From assembly GCF_002699205.1 (NCBI RefSeq), contig NZ_PABT01000014.1:372001-436000 (forward strand): DNA of 64,000 bases, read 5' to 3'. Shown piece by piece: positions 7,473-15,184 of the stretch (positions are counted from its first letter, which is position 1; each line of letters opens with the position of its first letter). The stretch comes from Allomuricauda sp. GTDB lineage: Bacteria > Bacteroidota > Bacteroidia > Flavobacteriales > Flavobacteriaceae. Below the pieces are notes generated by a model that was not told the DNA's origin, did no database searches, and worked only from the letters and a program-made list of their open reading frames with translations. A program made the translations under genes and the position numbers.

Positions 7473-7826
7473 GACATTACCTCGCTCAGTAAATTAGTTT
7501 CGGTAAGATTTGGGCTTGCAGCACTTCACTTCGTTGCGTTCGCCCTTACTTCAAATTCTATTTCATGATAGGGATATTTTAACCATTGTTATAGAAGGTT
7601 ACAAAACCATCACTAGTCTTTGGGTCAAGTAAGGTTCAGTTATAGTTGAAGTAATACACCCTATATAATAGTAATTTAAATTGGGGAAGAATAATTTTAT
7701 ATTAGTACTGATTGGGTCGATAAGAAGCGTAGATTAAACCAAAGTCAAGTAAAAAACTAAAGTTAATAGAAAACATAAGTTCTAAAAAGGGGTTATTTTT
7801 GTTAACCTATACACTGACCTTTTTCC
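7473..7826. other. 354-bp intergenic region before ccsBA
   Basis: It contains the repeat copy at 7477-7540 and otherwise AT-rich DNA holding the presumed ccsBA promoter. No gene is seen. Confidence 0.5.
7477..7540 (+). repeat. Interspersed repeat, intact copy A
   Basis: TTACCTCGCTCAGTAAATTAGT runs directly into TTCGGTAAGATTTGGGC and TTGCAGCACTTCACTTCG. The same sequence occurs a second time split in two: its left part at 11099-11120 and its right part at 12492-12530, on either side of the IS110 element. Confidence 0.75.
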
Positions 7827-10800
7827 ATGATCGATATTCTTAAAAAGACTCTTTTTTCCACAAGACTTATGGCTGTTCTTTTTTTGGTTTTTGCAGTAGC
7901 AATGGCCATAGGAACATTTGTGGAGAGTTATTACAGTACCGAAACCGCCAGAATTTACATTTACAACACTACTTGGTTCGAGGCCATCATGGTCTTTTTT
8001 GTGATCAATTTTATCGGAAATATTTTTAGATATCGTTTGCTCGAATGGAAAAAGTGGGCAGTTCTGCTTTTACACATATCATGGATTTTGATCATTGTGG
8101 GTGCTTTTGTAACCCGATATATCAGTTTTGAAGGGATGATGCCCATTCGTGAGAGTGCCACCGAGAAAGTATTTTATTCCGATAAAACCTATTTGACTGC
8201 CTATATTGATGGAGAAATCAATGGGGAAACCAAAAGACGTATTCTCGAAGATGATATTTTGGTCACTCCTGAAGGTAAAAGGGCTAGCTTACCTTGGAAG
8301 TCGGATTTTAATGGTAAACCTTTTACCATTTCCTATGTTGATTTTATCCAGGGTGCAGAAAAAGGGTTGATTCCGGATGAAAATGGGCAGGAATACCTGC
8401 AAATTGTAGAAGCAGGGAACGGTCAACGCCACGAACATTATCTGGAAAATGGAAAAATAGCCAGCATTCACAATGTACTTTTTGCATTGAACAATGAAAC
8501 AGATGGTGCTGTCAATATTTTTTATGATGCTGAAAATGGGTATCGCATTCAATCGCCTTTTGATGGGAATTTCATGCGCATGGCCGACCAATTTCAAGGT
8601 ACGGTTGCAAGTGATAGTATTCAAACTTTGCAATTACGTTCCTTGTACACCATGGCCGGAATGCAATTTGTGATTCCAGAGCCACTGGTCAAGGGAAAGT
8701 ACGGTGTTGTAAAGCTCCCAGATGAGGAGGTCACTAATGTGACCCAAGATGCCCTAGTGGTTTCCATTGCTGCAAATGGCGAATCTAAAGAAGTTAAATT
8801 GCTGGGAGGCAAAGGAACCACCAATTTCTCCGATAAAATAAATGTGGGTGGTTTGGACTTTTCTTTGAGTTATGGCTCCAAGGTATATGAACTACCTTTT
8901 TCCATAGAGTTGAACGACTTTGTTGCGGAAAAATACCCCGGTACCGAGGCAGGCTACGCATCTTTTATGAGTAAAATAACGGTGCACGATGAACGTCCTT
9001 TTGATTACGATATTTATATGAACCATGTTCTGGACAATAAGGGCTATCGTTTCTTTCAAGCTAGGTTCGACCCTGATGAAAAGGGGACTGTATTATCTGT
9101 AAACCATGATGTGTGGGGAACTTGGATTACCTACATTGGTTATTTCCTGCTTTACATTGGTTTGATGGGAATTATGTTCTTTGGTGATACCCGATTCAAA
9201 GATTTACAGCAAATGTTGGAGAAAATCAAGGCCAAAAAGACAGCGTTAACTGTATCCCTATTGTTGCTAATGTTCACAGGCGTACAAGCACAAGAAAATA
9301 CAAACGAGCACAATAGTCATTTCGCCATACCTACCCAAGTACAGATAGATTCCGTTATTGCGGCAACAACGGTTGCCAAAGAACATGCTGAAAAATTTGG
9401 AGAACTGGTAATCCAAGATGAAGGAGGGCGAATGAAACCTTTGCATACATTTACTTCAGAGTTGTTGCGTAAACTTAGTGGCGAAGACAAATTCAAGGAT
9501 TTAAATTCCAATCAGGTATTCCTATCCATGATGATATCCCCGCCCTTATGGTATAATACAGAATTTATCAAAATTGGTACTTGGCAAAATGATAGTATTC
9601 GCCAAATATTGGGCGTTAAAAAAATCAATAAGTACATAAAGCCTGTTGATTTGTTTGATTCAAAAGGAATGTACAAGCTAAAGCCCTATTTGGAAGAAGC
9701 TAGCTCCACGACCAATCCCAATGAATTCCAAAAAGACTTTATCAAAGTTCATGAACGTTTCATCTTGTTGGAAATGGCATTGGGCGGGGACATATTGAAA
9801 ATATTTCCCTTGTTGAACGATGAAAACAATAAATGGGTTTCTGCAGTAGAATTCCGATCAGGTCAATATCAGGTTCAAGATTCCCTCTATGCCAATTTTA
9901 TGAAAAATAGCATTCCATATTATATAAATACATTAAAAAATGCTATTGCTACAGGGGATTATACTGAATCCAATAAATTGCTCGAAGCCTTTAAACAGAA
10001 CCAAAGAAATCATGGTTCTGAGGTATTGCTGTCCGAGAGAAAGGTAAAAGCCGAAATCATTTACAATAAGCTGGATATCTTCAATCGTTTGTATCAATAT
10101 TATATGATGATTGGAGTGCTTTTGTTCTTCATTCTCATTTTAAGGATTTTTAAGGATAGGGAAATCTGGAAGGCCTTTGCTTATTTCTTAAAGGGGACGA
10201 TTATTTTATTTTTTATTTGGCATACTGTAGGTTTGGTAATGCGATGGTACATTTCAGGTCACGCCCCCTGGAGTAATGCATATGAAAGCATTCTGTATGT
10301 TGCCTGGGCTACATTGGGTATGGGATTACTTTTTGTTAGAAAAAGTGACTTAACCCTAGCTGCAAGTGCTTTCGTGGCTTCGATGCTGCTTTGGATTGGA
10401 CACCAAAGTTGGGTAGATCCCTCCATTGCCAATCTCGTGCCAGTTCTAGATAGTTATTGGGTAATGATTCATGTGCCAATAATTGTTGGCAGTTATGGTC
10501 CTTTCACCGTAAGTATGATTTTGGGTGTGGTTTCATTGATTCTTATTATTCTTACGAATAAAAAGAACAAAAGAAAAATGGAAATTAACTTGAAGGAATT
10601 GACCATTATCAATGAACTCTCCTTAACGGTGGGTTTGGTTATGTTGACAATTGGTAACTTTTTGGGAGGACAATGGGCCAACGAAAGTTGGGGGCGTTAT
10701 TGGGGATGGGACCCTAAAGAAACTTGGGCATTGATTTCCATTATGGTCTACGCTTTTGTACTACATATGCGATTGGTTCCTGGACTTAGGGGAAGATGGA

Positions 10801-11009
10801 TTTACAATTTTATGAGTGTTGCCGCTTATGGCAGTATTATGATGACCTATTTTGGTGTTAATTTCTTTTTAGTTGGTCTTCATAGTTATGCGCAATCGGG
10901 TTCTGCAGCTATTACCCCGGATTATGTAAAATATATTGTTCTTGGGTTGTTAATCCTTGGGGGCATTAGTTATTGGAAGTATCGGGCGAATTATGTAAAA
11001 ATGGGGTAA
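7827..11009 (+). CDS. ccsA: Fused cytochrome c assembly protein CcsB-CcsA (system II)
   Basis: A 1060-residue membrane protein. The first about 450 residues are ResB/CcsB-like, with four membrane segments and a large periplasmic domain. A linker with a membrane segment and an EHNSHF-type periplasmic stretch follows, and the last about 350 residues are CcsA-like with the tryptophan-rich haem-handling WWD motif (WGRYWGWDPKETWALIS, about residues 955-971). The fused CcsBA exports haem and attaches it to CXXCH motifs of c-type cytochromes outside the inner membrane. The length fits the Bacteroidota fusion. It is intact, on the opposite strand to most island genes, and would normally be a chromosomal housekeeping gene. 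Its presence between attL and attR is odd. Confidence 0.9.
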   Translation: MIDILKKTLFSTRLMAVLFLVFAVAMAIGTFVESYYSTETARIYIYNTTWFEAIMVFFVINFIGNIFRYRLLEWKKWAVLLLHISWILIIVGAFVTRYISFEGMMPIRESATEKVFYSDKTYLTAYIDGEINGETKRRILEDDILVTPEGKRASLPWKSDFNGKPFTISYVDFIQGAEKGLIPDENGQEYLQIVEAGNGQRHEHYLENGKIASIHNVLFALNNETDGAVNIFYDAENGYRIQSPFDGNFMRMADQFQGTVASDSIQTLQLRSLYTMAGMQFVIPEPLVKGKYGVVKLPDEEVTNVTQDALVVSIAANGESKEVKLLGGKGTTNFSDKINVGGLDFSLSYGSKVYELPFSIELNDFVAEKYPGTEAGYASFMSKITVHDERPFDYDIYMNHVLDNKGYRFFQARFDPDEKGTVLSVNHDVWGTWITYIGYFLLYIGLMGIMFFGDTRFKDLQQMLEKIKAKKTALTVSLLLLMFTGVQAQENTNEHNSHFAIPTQVQIDSVIAATTVAKEHAEKFGELVIQDEGGRMKPLHTFTSELLRKLSGEDKFKDLNSNQVFLSMMISPPLWYNTEFIKIGTWQNDSIRQILGVKKINKYIKPVDLFDSKGMYKLKPYLEEASSTTNPNEFQKDFIKVHERFILLEMALGGDILKIFPLLNDENNKWVSAVEFRSGQYQVQDSLYANFMKNSIPYYINTLKNAIATGDYTESNKLLEAFKQNQRNHGSEVLLSERKVKAEIIYNKLDIFNRLYQYYMMIGVLLFFILILRIFKDREIWKAFAYFLKGTIILFFIWHTVGLVMRWYISGHAPWSNAYESILYVAWATLGMGLLFVRKSDLTLAASAFVASMLLWIGHQSWVDPSIANLVPVLDSYWVMIHVPIIVGSYGPFTVSMILGVVSLILIILTNKKNKRKMEINLKELTIINELSLTVGLVMLTIGNFLGGQWANESWGRYWGWDPKETWALISIMVYAFVLHMRLVPGLRGRWIYNFMSVAAYGSIMMTYFGVNFFLVGLHSYAQSGSAAITPDYVKYIVLGLLILGGISYWKYRANYVKMG

Positions 11010-11100
11010 GCTTTTCATTCCAATTGAACGATGGTGATAGGTCTTTTTTTATCTATTAGGCGATGATTTCCGGAAAATTAATTTCATTTTAAATGATTTT

Positions 11101-11120
11101 ACCTCGCTTAGTAAATTAGT
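11101..11120 (+). repeat. Interspersed repeat copy B, left half
   Basis: ACCTCGCTTAGTAAATTAGT matches 7479-7498 at 19 of 20 positions; the match then stops abruptly at the IS110 boundary and resumes at 12492. Confidence 0.75.
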
Positions 11121-11175
11121 ATTCTATGAGTTTTCCAAATAAAAGCTGGAAGTTTTTATGGATTATTTTTCCCTA

Positions 11176-11212
11176 TCAATACACCCCGTCCATTTGCGGG
11201 GGGTGATATTGA
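11176..11212. terminator. Hairpin in IS110 right end
   Basis: TCAATACACCCC (11176 onward) pairs with GGGGTGATATTGA with a single bulge around a GTCCATTTGCGG-type loop. It lies 16 bases beyond the transposase stop. It may terminate transposase transcription or that of ccsBA; either strand could use it. Confidence 0.5.
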
Positions 11213-11227
11213 AGGAAAAAATAATGG

Positions 11228-12223
11228 TTAGGAGGCTTGTCTGTAAACGCTGATGTATGGGGTCCCCCGATTGACCACCGCGAAAACACGGGCTATCAGT
11301 TTGTTTCTTACTACATTCAACGTACTCATTTTGTTTTTCCCCTCTTCTGTCCTTCTTTCATAGTAGCGTTTCATTTCTGGATTGTACTGTATTGCGGAGG
11401 CTGCGCACATGTTCAGTATGGCCTTAAGTTCCTTGTTGGCAAAATGCGATACCTTGGAACGTCCCTTGATACTTGTTCCCGATTGATGTGGAAATGGGGC
11501 CACTCCACAATAGGATGCGAACTTTCTCCAGGTGTGGAACTTTGTGAACCTATTGGTGTAAATGATCACCAACATAGCGGTCATTGGTCCAACACCTTTG
11601 ACGCTCGTAACCAATTTGAACAGGTTACTGAGCCCTTTGTCCTCTTTGATGATTTCCATCATCATCCGCTCCAATTTATGAATCTCACCTGTAAGGGTGT
11701 CCAGCATTTTGTTCTGTATTTCGAAGATTATGTTGTAGTCCTTGCCATTGAGGATCCTTTTCTGCTCCTTTAGTGTCGTCTTGTAGCCGGCCCTTTGCTT
11801 GATCAGCTTTGATCGCAATGAGAACATCGTCCTTAATTTTCTGATCTGCACATCGGCGACCTTTGAAGGTTGGATTTCCTCTCTCAGGCGATATGCATAG
11901 AGAGCAATCCGCCTTGCATCGACTTGGTCGTTCTTTCCTCGGGCAATCCCCAATGAGCGTTTGATTTCCAGCCCTGCAACTATATGACAGGGCAGTTTCC
12001 TTTCCCCAAAAAAACCGGAAAGGCCACGGGAATATAACCCGGTATGCTCAAAAACAAACAGGACATTCTCTTTTTGGAACCGGCTCCTCTTATACGCCCA
12101 TGCCACCAATTTCTTAAATCCGTTGGGGTTGTTTTCAAATCTATTCCTGTCACCTGTGGAATGGATGTGGGCATCCAATGTCGATTTGCTGACATCGATG
12201 CCAATGGTCTCTTTGATTTCCAT
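11228..12223 (-). CDS. IS110-family transposase (bridge-RNA-guided recombinase)
   Basis: 331 residues from ATG 12223. The N-terminal DEDD (RuvC-like) domain begins with IGIDVSKSTLDAHI (first Asp), then VFEHTGLYS (Glu) and GKNDQVDARRIALYA (Asp-x-x-Asp). A coiled-coil linker follows, then the C-terminal Tnp_IS110 domain with SVKGVGPMTAMLVI and FASYCGVAPFPHQSGTSIKG, where a Ser near HQSGTS is the expected nucleophile. The length and motifs are complete and the frame is intact, so it may be active. It is known for the family that the protein works with a structured RNA encoded in the element's left end. Confidence 0.93.
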   Translation of the reverse strand: MEIKETIGIDVSKSTLDAHIHSTGDRNRFENNPNGFKKLVAWAYKRSRFQKENVLFVFEHTGLYSRGLSGFFGERKLPCHIVAGLEIKRSLGIARGKNDQVDARRIALYAYRLREEIQPSKVADVQIRKLRTMFSLRSKLIKQRAGYKTTLKEQKRILNGKDYNIIFEIQNKMLDTLTGEIHKLERMMMEIIKEDKGLSNLFKLVTSVKGVGPMTAMLVIIYTNRFTKFHTWRKFASYCGVAPFPHQSGTSIKGRSKVSHFANKELKAILNMCAASAIQYNPEMKRYYERRTEEGKNKMSTLNVVRNKLIARVFAVVNRGTPYISVYRQAS

Positions 12224-12243
12224 AACTTTATAGTGTTTTGAAT

Positions 12244-12381
12244 GGTTACGTTGACTAAAACCTTTAACAGGAGGTTCCTAAAATTCTATATGGTCCTTGT
12301 AACCGTGTTAAGAGAGAATGGGGACTAATACTAATCAAGGCCCTAATGGACTAGTTTGGCAAAAAGTTCACCCCATTCTCT
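12244..12381 (-). ncRNA. Candidate bridge RNA (seekRNA) of the IS110 element
   Basis: Read on the transposase strand, two stem-loops precede the transposase. The first (12381 to 12313) has an 11-bp outer stem AGAGAATGGGG/CCCCATTCTCT; its loop contains ACTAAT (12324-12329), the complement of ATTAGT at the left flank plus core, and GTTT (12354-12357), equal to the core and right flank. The second (12304 to 12244) has stem GGTTAC/GTAACC; its loop contains ACCTTTA (12260-12266), the exact complement of the LE terminus plus core (12487-12493), and ATTCTAT (12283-12289), identical to the RE terminus (11121-11127), separated by a small hairpin (AGGA-GGT-TCCT). Target loop then donor loop is the order known for IS110 bridge RNAs. 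Exact RNA ends are not visible. Confidence 0.65.
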
Positions 12382-12491
12382 TTTTGATTACTACCAAAGT
12401 TATCCACAAAAAAGGAAGTTGTGAGTCTCCCCCAGACCCCCTCTTTTCAACATCATGAACAATGGTATTTAATAAAGAATCTAATCTAAAG

Positions 12492-12675
12492 GTTTTGGTA
12501 AGATTTGGGCTTGCAGCAATTCACTTCGTTCCCTCCCTTTTCAATCAATTTTCTTTTGCGACCTTCGGGAGTAAAAGCAAGATTTGTCATGACAATGACA
12601 CATCTTGAATTCAACCCCAAGTGTTGGGATTTCAGAGTATTAAAAGGTTTAATTCATAAGAGATAAAATTGCACT
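12492..12675. repeat. Interspersed repeat copy B, right half, and intergenic DNA
   Basis: 12492-12530 (GTTTTGGTAAGATTTGGGC and on through TTCACTTCG) matches 7497-7536 closely. The remaining bases to 12675 hold the 3' side of the integrase gene with a small dyad (CCCCAAGTGTTGGG) and no gene. Confidence 0.6.
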
Positions 12676-13902
12676 TTAAATAGAATTAAGCTCTAATTGA
12701 TAAGAGTCAAGTACATTGCTTGGCAAGGACTTTAGGTATATCTGGGTTGTACTGAGTTTATTATGCCCCATCATGGCGGAAATGGCTTCCAAGGGTACTT
12801 TTTTGAACATGGCATGGGTGGCGAAACTATGTCTTGAAACATAAGATGTTAAACGCTCTTCAATCTTGCATTTCTTTGCTATCTCTTTTAAACCGATGTT
12901 GTAACGTCTTAGCTCCCATTGTGCATCTTTATACTGCAATTCCAAAGTATCCCGATAGATTATGGGCAATAGAAATCCAGAGGGGTTAGGATGGTCCAGA
13001 TAGTAATCAATAATGGGTTTAATTTGATTAGTAATAACTATATCGTAGCGTTTTCCTGTTTTACGCCTTTGGAATTTAACACGACCATCAATGATATTAT
13101 CTCTTTTTAGAAATGCCATATCAATAAATGACATGCCCAACATCAGATAGGATAGAATGAAATAATTGCGATAGTGAAAATGATTGGAACCAATCTTGGT
13201 TTTCATTTCAAGTATTTTCTTGATGCTTTCAATCTTAATGGCTCTTTTTTCAGTCGGCTTGGTTTTGATGGTGTAGTATTTAAAAGGGTATAGGGCTTCA
13301 TCCACCATACCCTCCTTGATTCCTTTATTGTAGATGGCCTTTATCGTTCTCATGTAAGATGCAATTCCATTGATGGTATTGCCTGGCTTTGATAAATGGT
13401 GCCTTTCAAACCGTTTTAAGAACTCAAGATTGAGTTCATTGAATTTTAAATCCCTATTGTTTGTAAATACTTTTAGCCTTCCTATAATTCCGGAATAGTT
13501 TCTTGCGGTGCCTATCCGTTTTTCTCTGATAAGCTCTTCTGCTTTTTGAAGACCAAACTCATAGAATGAGTTTAACCGTTTTCTATTTACAATTTTATCT
13601 GCAATGTCTTTGGCTGTTAGTCTATCCAATTGATCATTATCGGCTAGTCTATTGATTACTTCTTGTGCCTTAAGTTGTTTTTTTAATAAAAGGGTGTTCA
13701 TTAAGTGAACAGAATCAACATCTGGAAAATTTCTCTTTACTTTGCACCTATGATGATCCCAGTATTCTTCTGGGACATAATGACCTGTTTTGATCGAGGT
13801 GGTTTTTCTAAAATGGGTCAGCCTCAAAATGATGGGAAAACATCCATTTTGGGTCATTCTTCGGGTGTCCAAACTTAGCTTTATACTCGTGTTCATGAAC
13901 AT
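12676..13902 (-). CDS. Tyrosine site-specific integrase of the island
   Basis: 408 residues. The N-terminal arm-binding/SAM-like part (about 1-210) is of the Bacteroidota type (SIKTGHYVPEEYWDHHRCKV). The catalytic domain (about 220-400) shows YFILSYLMLGMSFIDMAFLK (first Arg region degenerate: MSFID in place of the usual AR), SYVSRHSFATH (His-x-x-Arg equivalent box with Arg and His) and GHNKLSTTQIYLKSL with the Tyr nucleophile. It starts at ATG 13902 (or 13896) and lies 142 bases from attR with the TTTGCACGC sites between. It catalyses integration and excision at tRNA-Asn. Confidence 0.92.
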   Translation of the reverse strand: MFMNTSIKLSLDTRRMTQNGCFPIILRLTHFRKTTSIKTGHYVPEEYWDHHRCKVKRNFPDVDSVHLMNTLLLKKQLKAQEVINRLADNDQLDRLTAKDIADKIVNRKRLNSFYEFGLQKAEELIREKRIGTARNYSGIIGRLKVFTNNRDLKFNELNLEFLKRFERHHLSKPGNTINGIASYMRTIKAIYNKGIKEGMVDEALYPFKYYTIKTKPTEKRAIKIESIKKILEMKTKIGSNHFHYRNYFILSYLMLGMSFIDMAFLKRDNIIDGRVKFQRRKTGKRYDIVITNQIKPIIDYYLDHPNPSGFLLPIIYRDTLELQYKDAQWELRRYNIGLKEIAKKCKIEERLTSYVSRHSFATHAMFKKVPLEAISAMMGHNKLSTTQIYLKSLPSNVLDSYQLELNSI

Positions 13903-13916
13903 AAGTTATAAAAAAA

Positions 13917-13936
13917 TTTGCACGCAATTTGCACGC
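13917..13936 (+). repeat. Double TTTGCACGC site, right end (candidate integrase arm site)
   Basis: Identical to the 20 bases at 755-774, same orientation. It lies 14 bases upstream of the integrase start, so the integrase may also regulate its own transcription by binding here. Confidence 0.55.
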
Positions 13937-14043
13937 AGAAAATTGGTTTCATTTGATTATGTTCGACGACAAAAATTATTAAAAAGCTGATATTCAATAA
14001 AATATGTACTCTTTAAAATTTGCTTATATCCGTTTCGGCGACG

Positions 14044-14089
14044 CTGTTAATCAGAGGGTCCTTGGTTCGAGCCCAAGAGGAGGAGCAGA
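14044..14089 (+). repeat. attR, copy of tRNA-Asn 3' half
   Basis: Right copy of the 46-bp repeat. It lacks the 5' acceptor strand, D-arm and half the anticodon stem, so it is not a tRNA gene. Confidence 0.9.
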
Positions 14090-14096
14090 TAAACAA

Positions 14097-14132
14097 AACG
14101 GTTATACTTTTTAAAAGTGTAACCGTTTTTTG
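14097..14132 (+). terminator. Native tRNA-Asn terminator displaced by the island
   Basis: AACGGTTA (14097-14104) pairs with TAACCGTT (14120-14127), extended by ACTTTT/AAAAGT inside, then a T run. It begins seven bases after attR, where the tRNA 3' flank would have been before integration. Confidence 0.75.
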
Positions 14133-14337
14133 TTTTAAAATTGTTGATACTAAACACCCTCATTGTTAGTATCATTGCCACTATTTATTCATTTAGGTTC
14201 AAAATTGGGAGTATGACATAAACTTTTGACTTGATGAAAATGTCAGACTAGGAAAAGTCCCTTAATGTTTGCACAGAAAAATTAACTGACCAATGTTGTG
14301 AAGATAAAGACTGTAACTTAATGGGGATAAACCAATG
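14133..14337. other. Short intergenic stretch right of the island
   Basis: No gene or clear signal apart from AT-rich DNA. Together with 13903-14132 it forms a 435-bp gap holding the arm site, attR and terminator. Confidence 0.4.
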
Positions 14338-14790
14338 CTAGGAAAAAGAATATTTCTCTAGATAAAAATAAACAAATAGAAAGATGATGATAGTATTACA
14401 AATAGCCAAGTTCTTTATAAGAATGTTGATATTGTCATTTGTTCGTTGTAATTTAATCTGTAGGTCGGTCAATGTTGCACGATGAGTTTTCGTGATACTG
14501 TCCATAGCCATGTTCAATTGAGTTACTTCGCTGGTAATTATATCATTAATTGCATTTTGTCTAAAAAATGATGAAGATATGGCACTTCGTGCTTTCTCAT
14601 CATATTTTTCAGAACTTGATACATATAGATTTTTCTGGTTCCCCATAGTTTTTGGCTCCCAAGAAACTTTCGTGTTTTCTTCCAACAGCATTTGTGAAAG
14701 GTGCTGTATTTGCCAGTAAGTATACGTGGAATGGGCTATTGCAAGGAGTCCGAAAATAAAGATAAAGGTTTTGAAAGCAATAGATTCTTT
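14338..14790 (-). pseudogene. 5'-truncated membrane protein gene
   Basis: The first ATG in this frame (14691) gives 117 residues with a C-terminal membrane helix (ICNTIIIFLFVYFYLEKY). The same frame stays open upstream to about 14790 and encodes a second hydrophobic helix (FKTFIFIFGLLAIAHSTYTY) plus WQIQHLSQ, which looks like the true N-terminal membrane segment, but no start codon is found before the sequence becomes antisense to the neighbouring pseudogene. So the gene was probably cut at about 14790. Alternatively the 117-residue form could still be expressed. Family unknown. Confidence 0.5.
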
Positions 14791-14792
14791 TG

Positions 14793-15071
14793 GTGCTACA
14801 CGAATTATCCAACTTCCGTATTTTAAGAATAATAATTTCCATGTAGATGCGTTGTATGTTAAAACATCGAGGGATGATAGAAATGGAGTTTCATTCGCTA
14901 TTTCCTCGAGAGTTGTTCAGACCTACTATACAATGAATTCGGAGATAATGTATAGGCCGGATATTTCCTAATTCCTGAAGGTATAGACCCTAACAGTAAT
15001 GGTGAAATACAGACGATAGGGATAAAATAACATATGAACAACTAGCAGTATTACTGGCCATGCCCAATTAA
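14793..15071 (+). pseudogene. Decayed duplicate of the collagen-like lipoprotein gene
   Basis: The three frames together match the C-terminal half of the 15185-15772 product in order: GATRIIQLPYFKNN (versus GTTSVVQLPIIRNN), VDALYVKTSRDDRNGVSF (versus DFIYINTPSEDREGIGI), LIPEGIDPNSNGE (versus LIPGGVDLSGKGE) and DKITYEQLAVLLAMPN before a stop at 15069-15071 (versus DKMTYEQVAEKLGIVE). An in-frame stop and at least one frameshift interrupt it, and the N-terminal half with signal peptide and collagen repeats is missing. Confidence 0.75.
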
Positions 15072-15119
15072 TGGGAACAATTGAAGTAACTGCAAGCTAC
15101 TACGGAACCTATAGGTTGT

Positions 15120-15130
15120 CCCCCCCCCCC
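15120..15130 (+). repeat. Homopolymeric C11 tract upstream of collagen-like gene
   Basis: Eleven consecutive C, 54 bases before the start codon at 15185. Such tracts change length by slippage and can alter promoter spacing. Confidence 0.8.
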
Positions 15131-15184
15131 ACACAGTAGCTAGGACTAAACTTAAATATTAATAATCCTTTAAAAATTATCATT

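Larger units (their letters stand above)
11121..12491 (-). mobile_element. IS110-family insertion sequence, complete (1371 bp)
   Basis: The ends are fixed by the repeat it interrupts: joining 11120 to 12494 restores the intact copy at 7477-7540, with GT present at both junctions (11119-11120 and 12492-12493) where the target has one GT. IS110 elements have no terminal inverted repeats and recombine at a dinucleotide core, which this fits. The transposase reads leftwards, so the left end (LE) is at 12491 and the right end (RE) at 11121. The LE holds 268 noncoding bases with two large stem-loops. Confidence 0.85.
665..14089. mobile_element. 13.4 kb genomic island integrated in tRNA-Asn
   Basis: The island is delimited by a direct repeat of the tRNA 3' half (665-710 and 14044-14089, 45 of 46 bases identical, one G/A difference at 702/14081). 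It carries a tyrosine integrase reading inward from the right end, tandem TTTGCACGC sites about 50-130 bases inside each end, an IS110 element and accessory genes. No conjugation, phage structural or replication gene is visible, so it would need help to move between cells. A terminator follows each att site, so the tRNA keeps a terminator whether the island is present or not. The full-length ccsBA gene inside is unusual cargo. Confidence 0.85.

Noticed and set aside
11237..11773. 178-residue reading frame on the plus strand
   Set aside because: Entirely antisense to the IS110 transposase, with no independent protein-like features.
14044..14089. Second tRNA-Asn
   Set aside because: The 5' acceptor strand and D-arm are absent; it is the attR copy.
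14609..14842. 77-residue minus-strand reading frame
   Set aside because: Out of frame with the hydrophobic segments of the truncated membrane gene and antisense to the pseudogene; no protein-like features.
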